64,000 nucleotides of DNA from Kitasatospora terrestris (lineage in GTDB: Bacteria; Actinomycetota; Actinomycetes; Streptomycetales; Streptomycetaceae): positions 62,001-126,000 of the forward strand of contig NZ_BAABIS010000001.1 in NCBI RefSeq assembly GCF_039542905.1, written 5' to 3'. The position numbers and the translations under genes are program-made. The notes below the pieces were generated by a model. It worked only from the letters and a program-made list of their open reading frames with translations. It ran no database searches and was not told the origin of the DNA. The stretch's first letter is position 1. Every line of letters starts with the position of its first letter. Below, one piece after another: positions 41,563 through 48,924 of the stretch.

Positions 41563-41596
41563 CCGTCCGAAGGCGGGGGATTCCGCCTTCGGACGG
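41563..41596 (+). terminator. Strong 14-bp hairpin after the YhgE gene / IS200-IS605 end
   Basis: CCGTCCGAAGGCGG at 41563-41576 pairs perfectly with CCGCCTTCGGACGG at 41583-41596 around a 6-nt loop. It begins 7 nt after the YhgE stop and lies beside the TnpB remnant. It could serve as terminator and also be the right-end hairpin of the IS200/IS605 element, the region that yields the guide RNA in active TnpB systems. Confidence 0.7.
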
Positions 41597-41657
41597 TGGA
41601 TTTCTGACTCGGGCTGCATGGCGGCCCCGCGGACCGCCGTGTCCTACGCCCTCGACG

Positions 41658-41960
41658 TCAGCCGGGTACGAGTCCAGCCCGGATGAGCATCACGCGGGCG
41701 GAATTCTTGTCCCTCGGGGAGACAGCTCCGCACGCGGTGCACGTGCAGGTGCGCTCGGACAGCGGCAGGCGGTGCTTGCGCCGGGCCGTCATCCGGTCGT
41801 ACCGGGTCAGCTTCGCCCGGGCCTTCCTGCCGTGCTCGGCGTGCGGCAGGTCGTGCGCATCGCTGGTCGTGGTCGCGGTCTCCCCCACACCCCAGTCGAT
41901 GCCGATGCACCGACCGGCTGAGATCCTGCACGTGCTCGAGGCCGCTCCCACTGCCGTCGG
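41658..41960 (-). pseudogene. IS200/IS605 TnpB remnant with an internal deletion
   Basis: The reverse strand reads RCIGIDWGVGETATTTSDAH, DLPHAEHGRKARAKLTRYDR, MTARRK and then directly LPLSERTCTCTACGAVSPRD and KNSARVMLIRAGL. The first block carries the RuvC I Asp, the last the zinc-finger and RuvC III Asp. The 100 or more residues normally between ARRK and LPLSERT (bridge helix region, RuvC II Glu) are missing in frame. The gene also lacks its N-terminal half, so it cannot be a working nuclease. Hairpin-like ends at 41563-41596 and 41985-42025 mark the element. Confidence 0.8.
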
Positions 41961-41970
41961 CCACCCCTGA

Positions 41971-42301
41971 CCCGCTACGCGGGAACCCGGATTCCTCCCC
42001 GGCGTAAACGCTACGCAGGAATCCGGTTATGTGGTGAACCGACCGCCGATGCGCCGGCGGACTGCCGGGCACGGCCCCTCGGCCCGGAGCGGAGGGGCGG
42101 CGCAGGGCTGCGATGCTTCCCGGTCGCACTGCGGGGCAGACGGCCCAGGGCTGCGGACTCGGCAGCCGGCCGGTCCTGGCATCGAGGAGGAGCTGTGGAA
42201 GCTGAGGTGTCCGCCGGGAACACACCCACGATCTGACGCCGACCCGGCGCGCGGCCGAACCGCGGACCCGGATCCCAGCGCCGGGACGCCGACCCGGGCA
42301 G
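41971..42301. other. Right flank of the IS605 remnant; no supported gene
   Basis: An inverted repeat around CGGATTCCT and AGGAATCCG (about 41988-42025) looks like the other terminal hairpin of the TnpB element. The rest is GC-rich without coding evidence. Confidence 0.4.
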
Positions 42302-42525
42302 GTGAAGTCCTGGTTCCGGGCCGGTTTCGCGCTGAGCGTGGGGGCCCTCCTGGCCTGGCACCTGGTGGACGCGGTGCTCCAGCTGACCTCGCTGCTCACA
42401 CTCCTGCTGCTCGCGGTGTTCATCGCGGTGGGCCTGGAACCCGTGGTGGCCGGGCCGGAGCGTCGCGGCCTGCGCCGGGGGTGGTCCGTGGCGGTCGTGG
42501 CAGGTTCCCTGGCCGTGCTGCCCGC
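42302..42525 (+). pseudogene. AI-2E-family transporter, N-terminal fragment
   Basis: GTG 42302 reads MKSWFRAGFALSVGALLAWH, LVDAVLQLTSLLTLLLLAVF and IAVGLEPVVAGPERRGLRRG, the first two membrane helices and the RGLRRGWSVAVV loop of AI-2E/PerM-type exporters. The match ends near 42525; family members have about 350 residues, so most of the protein is gone. Confidence 0.65.
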
Positions 42526-42981
42526 CGATCTCCAGCCCGACCGGATCGGCCGCACCGCGCTCCCGGCACGGCGCCCCTACGCCCCTGTGATCTCGTGTGA
42601 TCTCGCTGGGTTCGGCGTGGTAAAGGTCCTCGACCTCCTCGATCTGCCGCGCACTCGTGTCCGGAAGCCCTCGCGGCCGCCAGGCTCTCGTGCGTCGCAA
42701 AGCGCCTGCCGGCGAGGTGGTGGGACGGTGGGATCGTGATCCACGAAGCCTTGCGCTGCTGACCGCGCGCCAGGTGATGTCCCGGCAGGTCGGGAGCCTA
42801 CGGGCCGTTCCCGAACCGGACGGTGGCGGCATATCGCCTGACCATCCCGGACACGGCCGCACCGACTGTCCGCCGACGCGCGGGCCGGCGGCGCGGGGCG
42901 CGGTGTTCGACGTTGTGGCCGTCCAACCAGTCGACCGGGTGGCGGGGGCGGTGAGGGGACCGGACCGTTCGCCCGGTGCCC
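42526..42981. other. Remnant DNA; no supported gene
   Basis: Frames on both strands are open but incoherent. A reverse segment reads QIEEVEDLYHAEPSEI (about 42600-42650) and may be a gene scrap. Nothing else is supported. Confidence 0.4.
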
Positions 42982-43644
42982 TCAGGTGTGCAGGACGGCC
43001 GCGGTGGTGGGCGCGGGGGGATTCTCGCGGTCGGCCGGGCGGGCCCGCCTGCGGTGTCGGACCTTGTGCGCGGCCAGTGCGACGGTGGCGGTCACTGCTG
43101 CTGCGGCGGCGAGGGCCGGGCCGCCGTAGGTGATGACGTGCTGGAACGAGGTGGCCGCGGCGTATCCGGCGGTGGCTTCCGTGCCGGCCCACAAGAGGGC
43201 TGCAAGCAGGCTGTAGGGGGCGATGCGCCGGTAGGGCAGGCGGATCGCCCCCGCCAGGTGCGGGGTGAGGGTTCGTACGACGGGGACGAAACGGGAGAGG
43301 AGGACGGCCTGGCCGCCGCGCCGGGCCATGAGCGTCTGGGCCCGTTGCCAGGCGGGGGCGGGGATGCGGCGGCCGAGGCGGCCGGTGCGCAGGCGGCTGC
43401 CCAGGAGGTGCCCGGTACGGTGGCCGAGTGCGTCACCGGCCACGACCGCGCCTGCGGCGGTGGCGATGACCAGGACGAGGTTCAGGTCACCGGTGCGGGC
43501 CAAGGCGCCGGAGGCCAGCAGGAGGGCCAGGGTCGGGATGAACGCGCCGAGCAGCAGCACGGACTCGGCCAGCACCGCGACGGCCAGGATCGTGTAGGCG
43601 GCCGGAGCGGGGACGTGGCCGATCAGTCCGGTCAGCGTGTTCAC
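42982..43644 (-). CDS. DedA-family membrane protein
   Basis: GTG 43644 overlaps the methyltransferase stop (GTGA) and gives 220 residues. Helices include AAYTILAVAVLAESVLLLGA and FIPTLALLLASGALA. The DedA signature is AGAVVAGDALGHRTGHLLG, then AVLLSRFVPVVRTLTPHLAG and RRIAPYSLLAALLWAG, with the R-F-x-P-x-x-R motif. DedA proteins move polyprenyl phosphate or phospholipids across the membrane. Pairing with a phospholipid-methyltransferase-like protein suggests a membrane-lipid role. Confidence 0.92.
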   Translation of the reverse strand: MNTLTGLIGHVPAPAAYTILAVAVLAESVLLLGAFIPTLALLLASGALARTGDLNLVLVIATAAGAVVAGDALGHRTGHLLGSRLRTGRLGRRIPAPAWQRAQTLMARRGGQAVLLSRFVPVVRTLTPHLAGAIRLPYRRIAPYSLLAALLWAGTEATAGYAAATSFQHVITYGGPALAAAAAVTATVALAAHKVRHRRRARPADRENPPAPTTAAVLHT

Positions 43645-44369
43645 CGGGCCGCTCCCGCCGTGATGCCCCGCACTGCGGGCGCGGACGGGTGAAGCGGGCG
43701 GCGCAGTTGCCAGACGTCGGCCGGGGGCAGGTTGCCCCACACGGTCCAGCAGCCGGTGGCGTACCGGCGCTGGTAGCCGGCGAGGACTTCTTCGACGGCC
43801 CGGTGACGGCGGACCTCGGCGCGGGAGGAGGTCAGGACGCGGGCGTAGCGGGTGCCGCGGTAGGCGAAGTAGGTGAGGGTGCCGCCGGGGTGGAGCAGTT
43901 GCATGTACCGGTTCATGACCGTCTCGACCTGGGCGGGGGTGAAGTTGGTGAACGGCAGGCCGGAGACGATGACGTCGTAGGGGCGCCCGGTGTCGAGCTG
44001 TTCGACGCGGGCGTGGTGGACGCGGACCCGTTCGTTCTCGCCGGCCAGTTGCGGATGGGTGCGGACGAGGTGGCGCAGCCGGGAGGCGAAGCGGGCATTG
44101 GCCTCGACGATGTCCAGTCGACTGCCCGGGGAGAGGCGGGGAACCAGGGTGCGGGTGACCGAGCCGGTGCCCGCGCCCGCCTCCAGGACGTTCAGGGGGT
44201 GCGGCCCGTGCTGCTGGACCGGGTCGGTGAGCAGGCGGGCGAGCGCCTTGCTGCTGGGAGCGACGGCTCCGGTGGTGCGCAGGTCGCGGACGGCTTCGAT
44301 GAGGAACGTCCAGCCCTCGGAGTTGCGCTGTGCGAGGACGCGGTCGTGCGAGGTGGTCCAGTTGTCCAT
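43641..44369 (-). CDS. SAM-dependent methyltransferase (PmtA-like)
   Basis: ATG 44369 begins a 242-residue protein. Motif I is NVLEAGAGTGSVTRTLVPRL, motif II LDIVEANARFASRLRHLV, and a conserved YDVIVSGLPFTNFTPAQV follows, as in phospholipid N-methyltransferases and rRNA-adenine-dimethylase-like enzymes. LLHPGGTLTYFAYRGTRYAR follows as the next strand. It should transfer a methyl group from SAM, perhaps to a lipid head group. The DedA gene follows with a 4-bp overlap; a two-component system is divergent, 81 bp away. Confidence 0.85.
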   Translation of the reverse strand: MDNWTTSHDRVLAQRNSEGWTFLIEAVRDLRTTGAVAPSSKALARLLTDPVQQHGPHPLNVLEAGAGTGSVTRTLVPRLSPGSRLDIVEANARFASRLRHLVRTHPQLAGENERVRVHHARVEQLDTGRPYDVIVSGLPFTNFTPAQVETVMNRYMQLLHPGGTLTYFAYRGTRYARVLTSSRAEVRRHRAVEEVLAGYQRRYATGCWTVWGNLPPADVWQLRRPLHPSAPAVRGITAGAAR

Positions 44370-44425
44370 GGCTTCGACGCTAGAGACGCCTGCAGCCCTG
44401 CGGATCACTCCTTGTGCGACCGTCT

Positions 44426-44445
44426 CCCCCTACGAAAGTAGGGGG
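44426..44445. promoter_or_regulatory. Perfect 20-bp palindrome beside the kinase start
   Basis: CCCCCTACGAAAGTAGGGGG is an 8-bp perfect inverted repeat around GAAA, ending 5 nt before the kinase ATG. CTAC-N4-GTAG symmetry fits a NarL/LuxR-type dimer, so it may be the operator of the adjacent response regulator. In the RNA it would form a hairpin hiding the only G-rich ribosome-binding stretch. Confidence 0.65.
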
Positions 44446-44450
44446 TTGTC

Positions 44451-45650
44451 ATGGCGGAACGTCGGCGGTGGAACAGGTGGTCACCTGTTTACGCTGCACA
44501 GGTGGAACGGGAACGAAGCCGCAGATGGGCCAGGTACGGGCGCTACGCGCTGGTGGTGGTGCTGACCTTGGGTGCTGTTCAGAACGGGGCGGCGTCCGGT
44601 GGTGGCCCGTACGTCACCGTCCGCAGCGGGGCGCTGGTGGCGTGCGGGCTGGCCCTGCTGTGGGGCCGGGGGGTGTGGTGGCTCGCTCCGGCCCTGACCA
44701 CGGTGACCACGGGCGTGTGGGGGTGGCCCGGGCTGCCGTTGTTCCTGGTCGCCCTGTTCGATCTCGCCGACCGGCGGCGCCTGCGCGCGGCCCTGGTCTG
44801 CTCGGTCCTGGCGCTTGCCGGCAATGCCGTCCTGCACCCGGCCACGTCCCTGTGGGTCCCGCAGCAGTACGGCTCGACGCTCTTCCTGCTGCTGGCCGTG
44901 ATCGGCGGGCTGTGGATGGGGAACCGGCGCCGCCTGGTCCAGGCGCTGCACGCCCAGGTGGAGCATTTGCGGACCGAGCGGGAACTGCGGGAACAGGCCG
45001 TACGGCTGGCGGAGCGTTCCGCTATCGCGGCGGAGATGCACGATGTCCTCGCCCACCGGCTCAGCCTGATCGCCCTGCACACCGGGATCCTGGCCACCAG
45101 GAGGGACACGCTGCCCGGACCCGTCGTCGAACGCCTCGGCCTGCTGCGCACCGCCTCGACCGACGCCCTGACCGACCTGCGGGACGTGCTCGGCGCCCTG
45201 CGCACCACCGAGCCGGTCCCTGCCGCGGAGCCGCCCGCACCTGTCCTGCGCGACGTCGAAGAGATGATCGAGCAGGCTCGGTCGGCCGGGCAGGTGATCC
45301 GCGTGACCGTGGAGGGCAGCCCTGCGCAGGCGCCCGCTGCGCACCGGCTGGCCGTCTACCGGCTCGTCCAGGAGGCACTGACCAATGCCCGCAAGCACGC
45401 CCCCGGCGCACCGGTCGGCGTCCGCATCACTTACGCGCCGCCCGCCACCGTGGTCGAGGTCACCAACCCGCCCGGTACCGACCTGACCGGGGCCGGGCCC
45501 GTCGCCTCCGGCTTCGGCCTGATCGGCTTGCGCGAGCGGGTCGAAGCACTCGGCGGGCACCTGGACGCCGGGCCCGGCGGCGCCGGCACCTGGCGTCTGG
45601 CCGCCCGGATCCCCCACCCCGTCACCGAAGAGAACGGTCCCCGTACGTGA
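44451..45650 (+). CDS. NarL-type sensor histidine kinase
   Basis: The product is 399 residues. The N-terminus carries four or five membrane helices (YALVVVLTLGAVQNG; LVACGLALLWGRGVWWL; LFLLLAVIGGLWMG). The HisKA_3 dimerisation domain is RSAIAAEMHDVLAHRLSLIA, with the phosphorylated His in M-H-D-V. The ATPase N box is YRLVQEALTNARKHAPG and the G box GFGLIGLRERVEALGG. It should phosphorylate the regulator encoded next, with which it overlaps as GTGA. The palindrome before the ATG suggests autoregulation. Confidence 0.95.
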   Translation: MAERRRWNRWSPVYAAQVERERSRRWARYGRYALVVVLTLGAVQNGAASGGGPYVTVRSGALVACGLALLWGRGVWWLAPALTTVTTGVWGWPGLPLFLVALFDLADRRRLRAALVCSVLALAGNAVLHPATSLWVPQQYGSTLFLLLAVIGGLWMGNRRRLVQALHAQVEHLRTERELREQAVRLAERSAIAAEMHDVLAHRLSLIALHTGILATRRDTLPGPVVERLGLLRTASTDALTDLRDVLGALRTTEPVPAAEPPAPVLRDVEEMIEQARSAGQVIRVTVEGSPAQAPAAHRLAVYRLVQEALTNARKHAPGAPVGVRITYAPPATVVEVTNPPGTDLTGAGPVASGFGLIGLRERVEALGGHLDAGPGGAGTWRLAARIPHPVTEENGPRT

Positions 45651-46297
45651 TCCGCGCCATGATCGTCGACGACGACGCCCTCGTCCGCCTCGGACTGACC
45701 GACCTCCTCGACGGCGACGACACCATCAGTGTCGTCGCCCAGGCCACCGACGGCCTCCACGCCATCGAGCAGGCAACCGCCCACCGGATCGACGTCGCCC
45801 TGGTCGACGTCCGCATGCCCCGCATGGACGGCATCACCGCCATCAAGGGCCTGCGCGCACTGCCGCACCCACCGAAGGTCATCACCCTGACCACCTTCGA
45901 CCTCGACGAGTACGTCTACGACGCGCTGGCCGCCGGAGCCGACGGGTTCCTCCTCAAGGACACCGACCCGGCCGAAATCCTGCGCGCCGTCCACCTCGTC
46001 GCCGCCGGCTCCGCCATGCTCCACCCCGCCGCCGCCCGCCGCCTCATCGACCGCTACCACCACACGAGCCGTCCCCGGGCTGTCCAGGCGCGGGCCCGCA
46101 TCGACGACCTGACTCCACGCGAGAGGGACGTCCTGGCCCTGCTCGCCCAGGGGGACACCAACGCCGAGGTCGCCAGAGCCCTCGGGATGCAGGAGAGCAC
46201 GGTGAAATCCCACGTCAGCCGCATCCTGACCGCCCTGGGCGTCACCAACCGCGTCCAGGCCGCGCTCCTGGCCCGCGACGCGGGCCTCGCACGCTGA
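45647..46297 (+). CDS. NarL/LuxR-type response regulator
   Basis: GTG 45647 gives 216 residues. The receiver domain starts IRAMIVDDDALVRLGLTDLL, has the phosphorylated Asp in VALVDVRMPRMDGITAIKGL and the Lys in GFLLKDTDPAEIL. The C-terminal LuxR helix-turn-helix is LTPRERDVLALLAQGDTNAE and MQESTVKSHVSRILTALGVT. It is expected to bind DNA as a dimer when phosphorylated by the overlapping kinase. Likely targets are its own operon and the divergent methyltransferase-DedA operon. Confidence 0.96.
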   Translation: MIRAMIVDDDALVRLGLTDLLDGDDTISVVAQATDGLHAIEQATAHRIDVALVDVRMPRMDGITAIKGLRALPHPPKVITLTTFDLDEYVYDALAAGADGFLLKDTDPAEILRAVHLVAAGSAMLHPAAARRLIDRYHHTSRPRAVQARARIDDLTPRERDVLALLAQGDTNAEVARALGMQESTVKSHVSRILTALGVTNRVQAALLARDAGLAR

Positions 46298-46563
46298 AAT
46301 CCGCCCCAGCACAGCACCGTCGAATGGCTGCCGGTCCTCACTCGACCGTGTTCCGTCGCTTGTGGGCCGCACGGTCGAAACCGGGCGGTCGGCCGCTCGG
46401 CCGGGTTGCTCAGCTGGGCGATGCTTCCGGTCGTTGTCCCGGCCGGTCTGCTCAGCGGCGGCTACGCACTGGACACCGCCGGGTACGCGACGGCCCGTTC
46501 CCGCTCTTCCTGGTGCAGGGCTGCACCGCCGGGTCGGTGTCTTCGATCGGCGCGGTGCGATCT
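46298..46563. other. Gap between two convergent units
   Basis: No gene is supported. The response regulator gene ends at 46297 and the YihY gene on the other strand ends at 46564; the 266 bp hold no clear hairpin. Confidence 0.4.
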
Positions 46564-47451
46564 CTAGGACCTGGTGGCGGGCTCGGGCGCGGTGACGACG
46601 GACGGCCCGGCTGCGGCGCGGTGCAGTTCCGCCGTGAACTGCGCGCCGGCGAGGAGCGCCAGGTTGGAGAGCCAGAGCCAGATCAGGAACACCACCGTTC
46701 CCGCCAGCGAGCCGTACAGGCGGCTGTAGGTCCCGAGAACGCTTGTGTACAGCGCGAAGCCGGCCGAGAAGAGCAGCCACAGACCGGCTGCCAGAGCGCC
46801 GCCCGGCACACCGGCCCGGGACCGCCACGCCGGTGCCGGTCCGGTCCGAAAGACGATCAGCACCAGCGCCGCCACCACCAGCAGCAGCACCGGCCAGCGC
46901 ACCACCGACCACACCAGCGGCCCCGTCCTGCCCAGGCCCAGCATCCGGCCCGCTGCCTCGGCCACGGGACCGCTCACGATCAACACCACGGCGCTCACCG
47001 CCAGCAGCACCAGCAGGACAGCGGCCGTCGCCACGATCCGCGGCGCCGTCCGCAGCGGCGAGCGCCGATCGGTGGTGCGGTGCATCCGGTGCAGCGCCCG
47101 GCGGAACACCGCGAGATAGCTGCAGCACGACCAGAGCGCGCTCACGGTGCCCGCCCCGAGCAGTGTCCAGCCGGTCGAACCGTGCCCCAGTGCCTGGGTC
47201 AGTACCCCGCCCAGGTCGTCGCCGGCCTGGCCGGGCACCAGGCCGGCCAGATGCGCTGCCGCGTCCCGGGCCGCTCGCGGGCTGACCAGAGCGAAGCCGA
47301 CCACCGTGGCCAGCAGAGCGGGGAGGACCGCCAGGATCGCGTAGTACGTCAGTGCCGCCGCGTAGTCGGTGATGTCGTCGTTCCACATCGTCACCGGCGT
47401 GCGCCGCAGCGCACGCCACCCCCGCCCGCTGCCGACCGACGACCGAACCAC
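46564..47451 (-). CDS. YihY/BrkB-family membrane protein (second)
   Basis: GTG 47451 is chosen because GGAG lies 7 nt upstream; the longer frame upstream is Arg/Gly-rich. The 295-residue protein has the family signature DDITDYAAALTYYAILAVLP and six membrane segments, including TVSALWSCCSYLAVF, LLVLLAVSAVVLIVSGP and TVVFLIWLWLSNLALLAGAQ. It is a paralogue of the protein at 32251-33282 but has shorter N- and C-termini. Function is not established for the family. Confidence 0.9.
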   Translation of the reverse strand: MVRSSVGSGRGWRALRRTPVTMWNDDITDYAAALTYYAILAVLPALLATVVGFALVSPRAARDAAAHLAGLVPGQAGDDLGGVLTQALGHGSTGWTLLGAGTVSALWSCCSYLAVFRRALHRMHRTTDRRSPLRTAPRIVATAAVLLVLLAVSAVVLIVSGPVAEAAGRMLGLGRTGPLVWSVVRWPVLLLVVAALVLIVFRTGPAPAWRSRAGVPGGALAAGLWLLFSAGFALYTSVLGTYSRLYGSLAGTVVFLIWLWLSNLALLAGAQFTAELHRAAAGPSVVTAPEPATRS

Positions 47452-47934
47452 CGAAAACTCCCGTCCACCCGCAGGACCGCGCCCGAGTGGCCGCACGAGC
47501 CCGATTCCCGCCCCGCGCAGCGGGAAACCGTCCGGCGCCCCGCCGCGCCGAAGGCCACACCCCGACCGCCGGCCGACCTCCCGGCGAAACAAGCCGCAGA
47601 CCTCCCCAGTCGGCCACGCCAGGCGCGGCCACCGGCATGCCGTGCACGGCGGACGGGAGGGCCCGCAGTCGCACGGCGGCGGGCGGCAGCAATCGGGCCG
47701 AGGCCCGGAGGAAGGTTGTCCGGCAACTCCCCCGCGTGGTGGACCGCCAGGCCGGTGGACACCCGCGGCCACGGCGCGGGTGTCCACAGCCGCACCCGGA
47801 TCCGGATCCGGATCCGGATCCGGATCCGGACCACGGTCGCCGCCGACCCCCTGCGCGTGCTTGGGACGTGGTCGTCGTTCCACTGCCGGGAGCGTCCGAG
47901 CGGCCCCACGGACCTTGCGGGCCGGTCGCTGCCG
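47452..47934. other. Upstream gap of the YihY gene
   Basis: It contains the hexamer repeat listed separately. A reverse frame runs through the whole gap into the YihY gene, but its translation is Arg/Gly/Pro-rich with (DP)n from the repeat and has no domain; I regard it as non-coding. Confidence 0.4.
47796..47830. repeat. Tandem CCGGAT hexamers
   Basis: CCGGAT is repeated nearly six times (35 bp), placing overlapping GGATCC and TCCGGA palindromes in a row. It lies in the gap between the YihY and WhiB-Nudix genes. Two codons per unit keep frames open (Asp-Pro or Arg-Ile repeats). Confidence 0.9.
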
Positions 47935-48756
47935 TCACCGACGCCCGGTGAGAGGGGCGAAGTAGCTGCGCATGTGGGCCCGGTCCTGGGGGTGCTCGCA
48001 GGGCCAGGGGTGGTCGATGTCGAACCAGCGTGCGGGCTGGCCCGGTTCGCAGCGCAGTCTGGTCGCCAGGTCGGCCAGGGCCGCGTAGGTGAGACAGAGG
48101 GTGGTTTCCCCGGAGTCCTCGCGGAAGCGCCGGACGGAGGCCATGGCGGGCTTGTGGAGCAGCACGGCCGACAGGCCCGTCTCCTCGAGGAGTTCGCGGG
48201 CGGCCGCGCGCCGGGGCGTCTCGCCGGGTTCCACCTTCCCTCCCGGGGGAACCAGGCCGCGCCAGCGGTGGTCGACGAGCAGGACCTTGCCCTCGGCGGG
48301 GTCGAAGACCCAGACCTCGGCGACCATCGGACCGCTGTGCGGCCCGGCGTCGTCGAGCCACGCCGTTGCGCCGGGGAGGCGGAACGCCGCCGTCCGGACG
48401 TCCTGCTCGGCAGCCCGGACGACCGCGGGTGTCAGGGTTCGACGGCCGTGCGGGGACTTCGCGTTCCGCGTGCGGGAGAGGTCTCGCCTCTCCTTCTCGT
48501 CCATGCCTCCCCAGACGCCGTGGGACTCGCCGGCTGCCATCGCGGCGTCGGCGCATTCGGCGATGACCGGGCAGCGCGCGCAGACGGCCTTGGCCCGCTG
48601 GACCTGGAGAAGGCCCGGGCCGTCGATGCCGATCGGGAAGAACAGCTCCGGGTCCTCGGACCGGCAGGCGGCGCGTTCCCGCCAGGCCGTCTGCCGGACC
48701 TGCGGCGGGCAGGGGAGGTCCCGCAGCGGATCGGTCCCGTTCCTCTCCTCACGCAT
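47935..48756 (-). CDS. WhiB-domain protein fused to a Nudix hydrolase domain
   Basis: ATG 48756 follows AGAGGA and gives 273 residues in one uninterrupted frame. Residues 20-95 are a WhiB domain: Cys31, Cys59, Cys62 and Cys68 (VCARCPVIAEC) for a [4Fe-4S] cluster, and the G-V-W-G-G turn at 80-84. After a basic linker (RTRNAKSPHGRRTLTP), residues 143-265 are a Nudix domain with a complete box, GKVEPGETPRRAAARELLEE followed by TGL, at 173-195. WhiB proteins are redox- or NO-sensitive transcription factors that bind sigma region 4; Nudix enzymes hydrolyse nucleoside-diphosphate-linked compounds. No ribosome-binding site precedes Met144, so a separate Nudix start is unlikely. Confidence 0.92.
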   Translation of the reverse strand: MREERNGTDPLRDLPCPPQVRQTAWRERAACRSEDPELFFPIGIDGPGLLQVQRAKAVCARCPVIAECADAAMAAGESHGVWGGMDEKERRDLSRTRNAKSPHGRRTLTPAVVRAAEQDVRTAAFRLPGATAWLDDAGPHSGPMVAEVWVFDPAEGKVLLVDHRWRGLVPPGGKVEPGETPRRAAARELLEETGLSAVLLHKPAMASVRRFREDSGETTLCLTYAALADLATRLRCEPGQPARWFDIDHPWPCEHPQDRAHMRSYFAPLTGRR

Positions 48757-48924
48757 CGCCCGTTCCTCTCAGCTTCTGTCCGCGACCTCGGAGGTCTGCG
48801 GGGGGACAGCGGTCCAGGAGGAGTTCATGATCGTGAGCGTGGGAGGCGCGGTTCGACTTGCATCATTTGCGCAGCGTCTGCGTCGGCCGGGATCCGCTGC
48901 TGCCGAGGAGGCGGGTCGAGCGGG

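Noticed and set aside
44092-44098. A short reverse frame inside the methyltransferase gene (43913-44098)
   Set aside because: It is a shadow frame of a gene with clear SAM-binding motifs.
45431-48556. A 1,041-codon reverse frame across the response regulator and YihY genes
   Set aside because: Its translation is Arg/Gly/Pro-rich without domains and lies opposite or out of frame to well-supported genes.
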